64,000 nucleotides of DNA from Natronorubrum texcoconense. Its GTDB lineage: Archaea; Halobacteriota; Halobacteria; Halobacteriales; Natrialbaceae. The notes below the pieces were generated by a model. The model saw only the letters and a program-made list of their open reading frames with translations, did not search any database and was not told where the DNA came from. The stretch lies in the NCBI RefSeq assembly GCF_900100335.1, contig NZ_FNFE01000009.1, forward strand, positions 124,001 through 188,000, read 5' to 3'. The position numbers and the translations under genes were made by a program. This document shows, one piece after another, positions 8,967 through 17,078 of the stretch; the first letter of the stretch is position 1; the number at the start of each line of letters is the position of its first letter.

Positions 8967-9969
8967 CGAGGTCGGTACGCAGGACACCATGCGCGAGCGG
9001 GCCGACGAGAGTCGGCTCAAGCTCTGGTTGCTGCTCGGCGCGAACCGGACGATCGTGACCGTCGTGCTCTCGGTCGTCTTCTTCGCCCTCTTCGTCGGCG
9101 TCGGCTCGCAGCTCGAGCCCCCGCTTTCCGTACTGCTCGAAGAGCGCGGCGTGATCGAGACGCTGTTTTCGGCGATGATCGGGGCGCTCATCACCGGCGT
9201 CACGCTGGTCGTCACGATCAGCCAGCTCATCATCTCGGAGGAGAACGGCCCGCTCGGGGAGCAACACCGCCGCATGAGTGAGACGATGGACTTCCGGGAT
9301 CACGTCACCGATCTCGTCGGGAAGCCGTCGCCGGCGGATCCGTCGGCGCTGTTGCGAAACCTGATCAACGCTACCGAGTCGCGAGCGGAGGGGTTTCAGT
9401 CGTCGATCGACGGCGTCGACGATCCGGAGCTGGCCGACGAGGTCGACGAGTTCACCGAGAGCCTGGTCGGCAACGCCGACACCGTTCGCGATCAGCTCGA
9501 CGGCGCGCAGTTCGGCACCTTCGAGGTCCTGAACGCGGCGCTCGACTACAACTACTCCTGGAAGATCTTTCAGCTCGAGCGCTTGGAGGACGACTACGAA
9601 GACGCGCTGGACGACAACCATCGGGACGCCATCGACGAACTCCGGACGGCACTCGTGATGTTCGGACCGGCCCGCGAGCACGTCAAGACGCTGTACTTCC
9701 AGTGGGAGCTGATCGACCTCTCGCGGCTCATCCTCTACGCGGCGATTCCGGCGCTGCTGGTCGCCGGATCGGTGTTCACGTTCGTCGACGCGTCCACGGC
9801 TCCGGGCACGACCGCCGGTGTCGAGAACGTGCTGTGGATCGTCGCGGTCGGCTTTACGATCACGCTCGTCCCGTTTTTCCTCCTCACCGCGTACGTGTTG
9901 CGGATCGCGACCGCCGCGAAGCGAACGCTCGCGATCGGGCCGCTGATCCTCCGCAGTTCCCAGCGCTGA
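8959..9969 (+). CDS. Membrane protein of unknown function with four predicted TM segments
   Basis: 336 residues. Two hydrophobic segments lie near the N-terminus (TIVTVVLSVVFFALFVGVG; FSAMIGALITGVTLVVTISQ) and two near the C-terminus (LILYAAIPALLVAGSVFTFV; VLWIVAVGFTITLVPFFLLTAYVL). They flank a ~150-residue acidic helical region. The signature ISQLIISEENGPLGEQHRRM after TM2 looks conserved-type but I cannot assign a family. Translationally coupled to the DUF4177-like gene. Could be a channel or a membrane regulator. Confidence 0.85.
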   Translation: MSDEVGTQDTMRERADESRLKLWLLLGANRTIVTVVLSVVFFALFVGVGSQLEPPLSVLLEERGVIETLFSAMIGALITGVTLVVTISQLIISEENGPLGEQHRRMSETMDFRDHVTDLVGKPSPADPSALLRNLINATESRAEGFQSSIDGVDDPELADEVDEFTESLVGNADTVRDQLDGAQFGTFEVLNAALDYNYSWKIFQLERLEDDYEDALDDNHRDAIDELRTALVMFGPAREHVKTLYFQWELIDLSRLILYAAIPALLVAGSVFTFVDASTAPGTTAGVENVLWIVAVGFTITLVPFFLLTAYVLRIATAAKRTLAIGPLILRSSQR

Positions 9970-10205
9970 TTTGAGAGCAGTGATCTGCGCCCGTCCGACT
10001 GCACAGCTTCGTCTCGTTTTCCGCAACTGAACCGACGGAAGCGACAGTATCAGCTCCGCGCGCCCGGCCCCGGCTCCGGAACCGCCGCTTCGAACTCGAG
10101 TTCTTCGAGTCGCTCGACGACGCCTCGGACCACACATGTTCGATCGGCGCAGCCGAGAATACGCACCCGAAACATAGATTTACCGACGGCAGACATACAC
10201 CACGA

Positions 10206-10238
10206 ATGACTGATAGCCGTCTTCCGGAGCGCGAATGA
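10206..10238 (+). other. Possible 10-codon upstream ORF coupled to the permease start
   Basis: ATG at 10206 encodes MTDSRLPERE and stops at TGA 10236-10238, overlapping the ATG at 10235 (ATGATG) of the permease. The arrangement suits translational coupling but may be chance. Confidence 0.25.
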
Positions 10239-12265
10239 TGATCGGTGCGGACGTTCCCGCAGGTGCGCTGGTGGTGTTCGGACTCATCGCCGTCGCGCTC
10301 GTGTTGTTCGTCTCGGAACTCATACCGAACGACGTGACGGCGATCGGGATCATCGTCGCGCTGGCCGTCCTCGAGCCGTTGACCGGCGTCGGCCACCGGG
10401 AGGCGATCTCGGGCTTTGCTAACACGGCGACGGTCACGATCGTCGCGATGTACATGCTCAGTGCGGGCATCCAGCGGACGGGCCTCGTCCAGCGACTTGG
10501 CCTCTCGCTCGCGGCGTTTACGAACGGGGACGAAACGCGCGCGCTGGCGGCGACGGTCGCGACGACGGGGCCGATCGCGGGATTCATCAATAACACGCCG
10601 GTGGTCGCGATCTTCATCCCGATGATCTCGGACCTCGCCGAGAAGACCGGCGTCTCTCCGTCGAAGCTGCTGTTACCACTCTCGTACGCGGCGATCCTCG
10701 GCGGCACCTTGACGCTCGTCGGCACGTCGACGAACCTGCTCGCCAGCGAGTTCGCCGTCGACCTGCTCGGTCGGGGGCCCATCGGCATGTTCGAATTCAC
10801 TCTCCTCGGCGTCGTGATTCTGGCCGTCGGCCTCTGCTACCTCATGACCGTCGGCCGGTGGCTGACGCCCGCACGGATCCCGGTCGACGCGGACCTCGTC
10901 GAGGAGTTCGACCTCGAGGACCACCTCGCTCACGTCCGCGTCGGTGCGGATTCGGAACCGGTCGGGCTCACGGTCGACGAACTCGAGGAGCGAACCGAAG
11001 CCGACGTTCGCATCCTGCAGGTCCGTCGGAACGGGGGCCGTGACGTGCGACCCGAGAAGAACGAGCACGTGCTCCAGTACGATGACGACGACGCGACGCC
11101 GAAGGACGACACCGCGCGCCTCGGCGAAACGGCGCGCGACCGGCAGCACCGACACAACGAGAGCGTCGAACTGCGAGCCGAAACTGACGCCACCGTCGAG
11201 CGACCCCACCGGAACGAGGAGGCGTTCGTCCCGATCGAAACGGACCGACGAATCCGGAAAGGCGACGTGCTCGCGGTCCACGGCACGCTGCAGGCGGTCA
11301 ACCGTTTCGTCGGGAACCAGGGCGTCCACCAACTCCCCCGAAAGCCGGTCACCGAAGAGACGTTCGACGAGTCCGGGGACGAGGGAGTGCTCGCCAAAGC
11401 GATCGTTCCGCCGGAGTCGTCGTTCGTCGGGAAGACGATCTCCGAGACGCGTCTCCGCGAGTTCTATCGGACGACCGTGCTGGCGATCCGTCGCGACGGC
11501 GAGTTGCTCCGGACCGATCTCGGCGAGGTCCAACTCCGGGCCGGCGACCTCCTCCTGGTCCAGACGGTTCCCGGAACGATCGAACACACGACCGAAACCG
11601 GCGATCTCGTCGTCGTCGACGATGACGCCGTCGACCGCCTGCTCGAGGACGGGATCGACGACGTCGCGCCGCTGTCGCCGAAGACGCCGATCGCGCTCGG
11701 AATCATGGCCGGCGTGGTCGCCACCGCCGCGCTCGGTCTCGTTTCCATCGCTATCGCTGCGTTCGCCGGCGTCTTCCTCATGATCGTCACCGGCTGTCTG
11801 TCGACCACCGACGCGTACGACGCCGTCTCGTGGAACATCGTGTTCTTGCTCGCGGGCGTGATTCCCCTCGGCGCCGCCCTCGAAGCGACCGGCGGCTCCC
11901 AGATCATCGCCACCGCGCTGGTTTCGACTGCCGCATTCCTCCCGCTCGTCGCGGTCCTGTTACTGTTTTCCATCGTGACGGGACTCCTCGCGAACGTCAT
12001 CACTCCCGTCGCGACGGTCGTACTGATGCTCCCCGTGGCGGTCGACGCGGCCGGGAGCCTCGGCGCAGCGCCGTTCTCGTTTCTCCTGGTGGTGATGTTC
12101 GCCTCCGCGACCTCGTTCATGACGCCGGTCGGCTATCAGACGAATCTGATGGTCTACGGCCCGGGCGGGTACAAATTCACCGACTTCCTCAAAGTCGGCG
12201 GACCGCTACAGCTCCTGCTGGCGGTCGTGACGACGATCGGTATCGTTCTCATCTGGGGCGTTTAG
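10235..12265 (+). CDS. SLC13/DASS-family permease with two TrkA-C (RCK_C) domains
   Basis: 676 residues. The N-terminal half has about six membrane segments, including the ion-transporter region FINNTPVVAIFIPMI and GGTLTLVGTSTNLL typical of divalent-anion:Na+ symporters. A cytosolic middle (about 210-440) carries two TrkA-C-like modules (RIRKGDVLAVHGTLQAVNRF; LREFYRTTVLAIRR...LRAGDLLLVQTVPGT). More membrane segments follow, with FMTPVGYQTNLMVYGPGGY near the end. This architecture is common in annotated SLC13 permeases for sulfate or carboxylates; the substrate is not visible. The ATG at 10238 is an alternative start. Confidence 0.9.
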   Translation: MMIGADVPAGALVVFGLIAVALVLFVSELIPNDVTAIGIIVALAVLEPLTGVGHREAISGFANTATVTIVAMYMLSAGIQRTGLVQRLGLSLAAFTNGDETRALAATVATTGPIAGFINNTPVVAIFIPMISDLAEKTGVSPSKLLLPLSYAAILGGTLTLVGTSTNLLASEFAVDLLGRGPIGMFEFTLLGVVILAVGLCYLMTVGRWLTPARIPVDADLVEEFDLEDHLAHVRVGADSEPVGLTVDELEERTEADVRILQVRRNGGRDVRPEKNEHVLQYDDDDATPKDDTARLGETARDRQHRHNESVELRAETDATVERPHRNEEAFVPIETDRRIRKGDVLAVHGTLQAVNRFVGNQGVHQLPRKPVTEETFDESGDEGVLAKAIVPPESSFVGKTISETRLREFYRTTVLAIRRDGELLRTDLGEVQLRAGDLLLVQTVPGTIEHTTETGDLVVVDDDAVDRLLEDGIDDVAPLSPKTPIALGIMAGVVATAALGLVSIAIAAFAGVFLMIVTGCLSTTDAYDAVSWNIVFLLAGVIPLGAALEATGGSQIIATALVSTAAFLPLVAVLLLFSIVTGLLANVITPVATVVLMLPVAVDAAGSLGAAPFSFLLVVMFASATSFMTPVGYQTNLMVYGPGGYKFTDFLKVGGPLQLLLAVVTTIGIVLIWGV

Positions 12266-12278
12266 AAACGGTGTCGGC

Positions 12279-13409
12279 TCACTCGAGGCGATCCAGCACC
12301 GCCTCTTTCTCGTAGGATAGCGAGAGCGACCGCGAACGCCCGCGGCCGTCGACGTCGGCGTAGTCGGCGTCGATCAGCCCCAACTGATCGAGTTTGTTGA
12401 CGATCTCGGAGTAGCGCGTGTAGCCGAGGTCGGTCCGGTCGCGGAACGCCTCGTAGACGTCGCCGGCCTGATCGCCGTCGTTGTGGGCGATCACCTCGAG
12501 CAAGGCCTGTTCGGTGTCCGTCAGTCCGGAGAGGCTTCGGGAGAGGTTGATGTACTTCGATTTCTCGTAGGCGTCTTCGACGTCCTCCATCTCGACGGTA
12601 CGACTGGCGCGCATCTCGGCGTTCAGCCCGGCCCGTCGGAGCAGGTCGATGCCGACCCGGAGATCGCCGCTGTCGGCGGTGAGATCGGCGACGTGCTCTA
12701 ACGTCTCTCGGGAGATGACGCCGTCGTGGAAGCCGCGTGTAACGCGTTCGGAGAGGATGTCGACGATCTCCGGCTGGTCGTACACCTGGAAGTAGACGTC
12801 TTCGGGCCGAAAGACGCTCTGGACTCGCGAGTCGAGTTCGTCGATGACGTCCAGTGCGGGATCGGAGGAGACGACGACGACGCCGATTTTCGCGCCCGGA
12901 TACTCCTCGTGAGCGCGGAGCAGCGAGTACAGCGTGTCGGAGGCCTCGTTCTCGTAGAAGAGGTAGTTGACGTCGTCCAAGGCGACGACGAGCACCTTGT
13001 CCTCCTCGACGAGTTTCTCGGCGATCTGACCGAACAGCTTCTTGAAGGAGATGCCCGAGGAGGGCGGTTCGTAGTCGAACGTCCCCTCGAACAGCCTCGA
13101 GAACACCGAGTAGCGCGTCGCGTTGACCTGACAGTTGACGCGAATCGTCCGGACGTCGCTGGTCTGGGCGCCGACCTCGTCGAACAGTTTCTGAATGGAC
13201 GTGGTCTTGCCAGTTCCGGGCGGTCCGCGGACCACGACGTTCAGCGGCCGCGACCCTCGAACTGCCGGACGCAACGCGTACGTCAGGCTCTGGGTCTGGC
13301 CCTCGCGGTGCTTGAACGTCTCGGGAACGTAGTCGATTTCGAAGACGTGTTCGTTCTTGAACACGGACTCGTCCCACGACAACATCCCCCCGTCGGGGTC
13401 ATCCACCAT
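12279..13409 (-). CDS. Orc1/Cdc6 family replication initiation protein
   Basis: 376 residues from ATG 13409. AAA+ ATPase with Walker A GPPGTGKT, Walker B VVALDDVNYLF and sensor-1 region VVVVSSDPALDVI, then GDLRVGIDLLRRAG (sensor 2 and lid). The C-terminal winged helix (TDTEQALLEVIAHND... YTRYSEIVNKLDQLGLI) binds origin DNA. The frame is open farther upstream, but those codons are basic and Cys-rich, unlike the family; MVDDPDGGMLSWDES is a natural start. Haloarchaea carry several such paralogues. I see no obvious ORB repeats in the adjacent 500 bp, so this copy may not sit at an active origin. Confidence 0.93.
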   Translation of the reverse strand: MVDDPDGGMLSWDESVFKNEHVFEIDYVPETFKHREGQTQSLTYALRPAVRGSRPLNVVVRGPPGTGKTTSIQKLFDEVGAQTSDVRTIRVNCQVNATRYSVFSRLFEGTFDYEPPSSGISFKKLFGQIAEKLVEEDKVLVVALDDVNYLFYENEASDTLYSLLRAHEEYPGAKIGVVVVSSDPALDVIDELDSRVQSVFRPEDVYFQVYDQPEIVDILSERVTRGFHDGVISRETLEHVADLTADSGDLRVGIDLLRRAGLNAEMRASRTVEMEDVEDAYEKSKYINLSRSLSGLTDTEQALLEVIAHNDGDQAGDVYEAFRDRTDLGYTRYSEIVNKLDQLGLIDADYADVDGRGRSRSLSLSYEKEAVLDRLE

Positions 13410-13704
13410 CACTTTCACCACGCTCTCGTAGCTACTTAGTTCTTCGCAGCGAACCGAAAGCGGCGCGTCAGGGGGCACTGGACGTGTGTGGCGTACTGTC
13501 GAATTACCCGTTCGTGGCGAGCTATCGCACCGCAAACTCGAGAGACACTCGTCTACAAATAAACCGGTAAATAACAGGTGTTCTCTAGATCTAGCGAAAA
13601 TACTTAACAACCACTGGCGTAATGGCACTGTTAGCGGGATAATGTTCAAGCTCGTCCCTCTTCGAGGAACGATCCACACTCTCCAAACCGTTATCCCGCG
13701 CCTA
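13410..13704. other. AT-rich gap between orc1/cdc6 and the IS left end
   Basis: No convincing gene. The central part (about 13555-13640) is AT-rich. I looked for origin-recognition repeats (G-rich ORB-like inverted motifs) and saw none. It probably holds the orc1/cdc6 promoter and the pre-insertion flank of the IS element. Confidence 0.4.
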
Positions 13705-13799
13705 TGTGACCGAGACAGCCCTTCTCGGGGCTGTACCGATTCGAACGTTCATAGCCTGCCGTTTCGGCATTTTTGAGGTGGAGCCTCCGGCCTCAAGGA

Positions 13800-13823
13800 G
13801 CGAACGGGCCTGCGGCCCGTGAG
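13800..13823 (+). repeat. 24-nt inverted repeat, left copy
   Basis: Begins GCGAACGGGCCTGCGG and is itself a palindrome (ACGGGCC-TGC-GGCCCGT). It is an exact reverse complement of 15199-15222, so the two copies flank tnpB in opposite orientation. Probably a subterminal recognition structure of the IS. Confidence 0.8.
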
Positions 13824-13910
13824 TAGAAACCGACATGGTACGTCACAACCGACATACTGCGACCGCCCAACGCCCGAATGTTTAATAACCATCAGAACCC
13901 CATCTGAAAT

Positions 13911-15167
13911 ATGGGGGTTCGGCGTACCGCGCCCGTCAAGCTCGTCGTTCCCGACGAGCGACGCGACGACCTCCACGAATCCGCCCGGCAGTTCCTTCAT
14001 TGCGCCAACCGTGCCGCCGAGTTCTGTTGGTCCGACGAATCCTACACCGAGTGCGTCACGGTCAACACGACCGCACGAGACGCTCTTTACGACGAACTCC
14101 GCGAGGAAACCGACCTCACCGCGAACCTCGTTCAAGAAGCCATCCGACGTGCTGTCCACGCCGTTAACGGATGCGTCGAACGGTGGAAACAAGGAAAACG
14201 AGTGAGCCGGCCGGAGTTCACGTCGTGGAGTATGCTTTACGACAAACGGAGCGCCACATTCTACCGGAACAAAGTCTCACTCTCGACTGTCAACGGGCGT
14301 GTCGAGTGCGACTTTGAACTTCCCTCGGACAGCCCCACACCATATGAGCGGTACGTGCTGTCCGAGGAGTTTGAGTTCCGAGCGAGTACGCTCCAGTACG
14401 ACGCAGTGAACGACGAGTTCTACTTCCACATCACCACTCGGAAGTACGACTCCGATGGAGACGGTAAGTCGTCTGAGGTTTCGGAAGATGCCGAGCACCA
14501 AACGGTCCTCGGTATCGACCTCGGCGTTAACAGTCTCGCCGTCTCCTCGACCGGCACGTTCTGGCAGGGAGACGACTACGACCACTGGTGCCGCGAGTTC
14601 GAGAAGCGACGTGGAGAGATGCAACAACGCGGCACGCAGGCCGCACACAACGTCTTGCTTCGACTCGGGAAGCGTGAAGAAGCATGGCGGAAACAGTACA
14701 TTCACACCGTCGCCAACGAACTCGTCACGGAAGCCGTTGAACATGACTGCGACGTTATCGTGTTCGAGGAGTTGACCGACATTCGAGAGCGTCTTCCGCA
14801 GGCGAAGTGGCACCACATATGGGCGTTTCGACGCCTCTACGAGTACGTCTCCTACAAGGCACCTGAGAAGGGCATCTCCGTGGAACAAGTCGAGCCGAAC
14901 TACACGTCCCAACGCTGTTCTCGGACGGACTGCGGGTTCACGCACGATGACAACCGCCACGGAGAGCACTTCTGTTGCCAGAAGTGCGGATACGAAGTGA
15001 ACGCGGACTACAACGCCGCGAAGAACATCGGGACGCGGTATGCTCGGAAGCGAATACACAGACTCCGTTCCTCGCCTACGTCGGGGGGCGGAGACGCACC
15101 AGTAGACGTGCGTATAAATGGTGGGATGTTGAATGGGAAGAGTCACCAGCAATTGGCTGGTGACTGA
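13911..15167 (+). CDS. tnpB: RNA-guided endonuclease TnpB (IS1341-type transposon protein)
   Basis: 418 residues, full length. Starts MGVRRTAPVKLVVPDE with the N-terminal helical/OB part. The RuvC-like catalytic acidic residues are all present: Asp203 in GIDLGVN, Glu286 in VFEELTDIRERL, Asp366 in NADYNAAKNIG. The zinc finger is intact (CSRTDCGF...CCQKCGYE). TnpB proteins of this superfamily are known RNA-guided DNA nucleases, the ancestors of Cas12, guided by an RNA from the element's right end. They promote retention of the element rather than catalyse transposition. All active-site residues are present, so the protein is probably functional. The 3' end of the coding sequence is itself part of a hairpin (15142-15164). 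Confidence 0.95.
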   Translation: MGVRRTAPVKLVVPDERRDDLHESARQFLHCANRAAEFCWSDESYTECVTVNTTARDALYDELREETDLTANLVQEAIRRAVHAVNGCVERWKQGKRVSRPEFTSWSMLYDKRSATFYRNKVSLSTVNGRVECDFELPSDSPTPYERYVLSEEFEFRASTLQYDAVNDEFYFHITTRKYDSDGDGKSSEVSEDAEHQTVLGIDLGVNSLAVSSTGTFWQGDDYDHWCREFEKRRGEMQQRGTQAAHNVLLRLGKREEAWRKQYIHTVANELVTEAVEHDCDVIVFEELTDIRERLPQAKWHHIWAFRRLYEYVSYKAPEKGISVEQVEPNYTSQRCSRTDCGFTHDDNRHGEHFCCQKCGYEVNADYNAAKNIGTRYARKRIHRLRSSPTSGGGDAPVDVRINGGMLNGKSHQQLAGD

Positions 15168-15297
15168 TTGCCGGGAGTCCACATCAAAGTCCCATCTGCT
15201 CACGGGCCGCAGGCCCGTTCGCATGGTCCGTGGGACGGAAGTCCCACGCTACCCTCAAGGACCGAGGCGCGTAGCGCCGAGGGAGTAGGGTGGGGTA
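15105..15297 (+). ncRNA. Candidate TnpB omega/guide RNA scaffold at the IS right end
   Basis: Four perfect hairpins in a row: GTCACCAGC-AATTG-GCTGGTGAC (15142-15164, overlapping the last tnpB codons), ACGGGCC-GCA-GGCCCGT (15202-15218), CGTGGGAC-GGAA-GTCCCACG (15229-15248) and GGCGC-GTA-GCGCC (15266-15278) inside an outer ACCCTC/GAGGG pairing. This matches known TnpB guide RNAs, which overlap the 3' end of tnpB and end at the right boundary with the guide in the flank. Sense-overlapping transcripts are described for haloarchaeal tnpB genes. The guide would be the bases right after ~15297, i.e. the 3' end of the DUF1059 gene. Limits are inferred. Confidence 0.6.
15199..15222 (-). repeat. 24-nt inverted repeat, right copy
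   Basis: Plus strand begins CTCACGGGCCGCAGGC. Exact reverse complement of 13800-13823, and part of the candidate guide-RNA scaffold. Confidence 0.8.
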
Positions 15298-15299
15298 GT

Positions 15300-15467
15300 T
15301 TACGTCAGTTCGATCCGTTCCATGCCGCGCTCGAGATCCGCCGAATCGATCCGGCCGCCGTGGGTCATCCGGACGTGCGCTCGGACCAGCCGTTCCACCT
15401 CGTCGCCGCTGCTCGAACGGATCATAAACTGGCAGCTCCCCTCCGAACAGTCGAATTGATAGGGCAT
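15300..15467 (-). CDS. DUF1059-like small protein
   Basis: 55 residues: MPYQFDCSEGSCQFMIRSSSGDEV..LVRAHVRMTHG. The C-x5-C pair, and the His residues in AHVRMTHG, are typical of DUF1059 small proteins and could bind metal. Function unknown. Start at ATG 15467 because the upstream extension is basic and unlike the family. The IS right end lies directly after its stop codon, but the gene itself appears intact. Confidence 0.85.
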   Translation of the reverse strand: MPYQFDCSEGSCQFMIRSSSGDEVERLVRAHVRMTHGGRIDSADLERGMERIELT

Positions 15468-15565
15468 AGCATAGCATCGGCCGCGGACGGTGGTAGGTAT
15501 TACACTTGCATAGTACAGATCCCCTGGTGCGATTTGCGGTCCGCACCTGCGAGTGTTTGCTCCCC

Positions 15566-16990
15566 TCAGAGCCAGCCCGTCTCGACGCGTTCGACGAGCC
15601 TCGAGTCGGCGCGTCGCCACGCGTCCGCCGCTCGATCGAAGACGGCCGCCGCGCGGTCGTTCGCGGCCTCGAGAATGGCGTCCTCGTCGGCCGTGACGAC
15701 GTCGCCGCCGTCGAGGACGACGTCACCCTCTACGATCACCGAGTCAACGACGCCGGCGTTCGCGCCGTAGACGAGGTTCGGTACCGCGGTGTGCAGGGGC
15801 CGCGAGACAGTCGGTGCCGTCGAGGGGTGGTCGAGATCGAAGACGACGAGATCGGCTCGTTTGCCCGCCTCGAGCGAGCCGACTCGATCGTCGACACCGA
15901 GCGCGCGGGCTCCCTCGATCGTCGCGACGCGAAGGGCCGCCCAGGCCGGAAACGCCGTCGGATCCCTGCGCTCGGTCTTCGCGAGCAGCGCCGTCGTCCG
16001 AAGCTCTCGGAGGAAATCGTGGCCGCCCGGCCCCGGCGCTTGATCGGTGCCGACGCCGGCGATTCCGTCGTGTTCGCGGTACTCGACGATCGGCGGCGTG
16101 ACGCCGTCGATGGCCGCGATCGAACTCGGGTTCGCGACCATCCTGACCCCCGCCGCGGCGAGTCGCTCGCGTTCGTCGGCCGTCGCGCCGTGCAGGTGGG
16201 CCGCCAACAGCCGCTCGGAGACGAGTCCGAGCTCCTCGAGCACCCCGACGGTCGTCTCGCCCGCGCCGTAGCGCGCCTCGATCTGGCGGCGTTCGCGCTC
16301 GCCCTGTGCGACGTGCATGTGGATTCCGCGATCCCGTTTCGCGGCCCGGTCGCGGATCTCCACGAGGAGCGCCGACGGAACCATATCCAGCGCTTGCGGG
16401 CCGTACAGACACGAAACCCGCTCGTGATCGGCGTAGGCGTCGAACAGCGCCTCGTTGCGCTCGAGCGCGTTCCGTCCTCGTTCCTCCTCGAGCGGATACG
16501 GCTCGTCCGGGCCGAGATCGCTCGCATCGTCGCCGACCGCGTTGATCGTCTCGGCGGCGACGACGCGGACGCCCAGCGGCTCGTGGGCGTTCTCGACGAG
16601 TTCGCCGACGTTCGTCGCGTACTCCCCGACGGTCGTCACCCCCGATCGGAGGGCCTCGAGGACCCCCAGCCGAGCGCCGGCGACCCGGTCCTCGGCGATC
16701 ATCGCGTCCGAAAGCGGCCCGAGCGAGCGGTTCATCCACTCGATCTCGGGGACGTCCTGGGCGCCGCCGCGGAGGAGGGTGAGGTCGGTGTGTGCGTGGC
16801 AGTTCACCAGTCCCGGCATCGTCACTCGGCCCGAGCCGTCGATCGTTCGATCGGCGTCGCCGTCGAACTCGCTCGAGGGGCCGACGAAGGCGATCTCGCC
16901 GCCGTCGACGGCGACCGTCGCGTCCTCGAGTACGCCGAGTCGCTCGTCCGCCATCGTGAACGCGAGCGTGTTCGTGATCGCGAGGTCCAT
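15566..16990 (-). CDS. Amidohydrolase, adenosine/SAH-deaminase-like
   Basis: 474 residues, cytosolic metal-dependent hydrolase of the amidohydrolase superfamily. Metal ligands: HAHTD of VNCHAHTDLTLLRGG (about residue 65), HMHVAQGERER, LAAHLHGATADE and GTDQAPGPGGHDFL. C-terminal DRVGSLEAGKRADLVVFDLDHP is typical of the cytosine/SAH/5'-deoxyadenosine deaminase group (MtaD/DadD, TRZ/ATZ). The exact substrate is uncertain. Start ATG 16990 (MDLAITNTLAFTMADERLG). Next to the mutS-like gene on the same strand, 88 bp apart. Confidence 0.88.
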   Translation of the reverse strand: MDLAITNTLAFTMADERLGVLEDATVAVDGGEIAFVGPSSEFDGDADRTIDGSGRVTMPGLVNCHAHTDLTLLRGGAQDVPEIEWMNRSLGPLSDAMIAEDRVAGARLGVLEALRSGVTTVGEYATNVGELVENAHEPLGVRVVAAETINAVGDDASDLGPDEPYPLEEERGRNALERNEALFDAYADHERVSCLYGPQALDMVPSALLVEIRDRAAKRDRGIHMHVAQGERERRQIEARYGAGETTVGVLEELGLVSERLLAAHLHGATADERERLAAAGVRMVANPSSIAAIDGVTPPIVEYREHDGIAGVGTDQAPGPGGHDFLRELRTTALLAKTERRDPTAFPAWAALRVATIEGARALGVDDRVGSLEAGKRADLVVFDLDHPSTAPTVSRPLHTAVPNLVYGANAGVVDSVIVEGDVVLDGGDVVTADEDAILEAANDRAAAVFDRAADAWRRADSRLVERVETGWL

Positions 16991-17078
16991 GATTCGGTCC
17001 ACGAGCGGGGGTTCCAAAAGGGGTCTCGAGTCGGCAATCGCCGCCCGTCTCAGAGACGCCGTTGCCGACTCCGCCGAC

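Larger units (their letters stand above)
13705..15297 (+). mobile_element. IS1341-type (IS200/IS605 superfamily) element, tnpB only
   Basis: A single tnpB is flanked by structured ends. There is no tnpA, so the element would need a Y1 transposase from elsewhere. The left end carries a hairpin ACAGCCC-TTCTC-GGGCTGT (about 13715-13733) and a 24-nt sequence at 13800-13823 that recurs exactly inverted at 15199-15222. The right end holds a series of perfect hairpins. Outer limits are estimates: the right limit lies before the stop codon of the DUF1059 gene at 15300, and the left is put just before the first hairpin. IS200/IS605 elements have no terminal inverted repeats or target duplications, so limits cannot be read off directly. 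Confidence 0.75.

Noticed and set aside
13410-13704. Replication origin beside orc1/cdc6
   Set aside because: No ORB-like repeats seen; AT-rich DNA alone is not enough.
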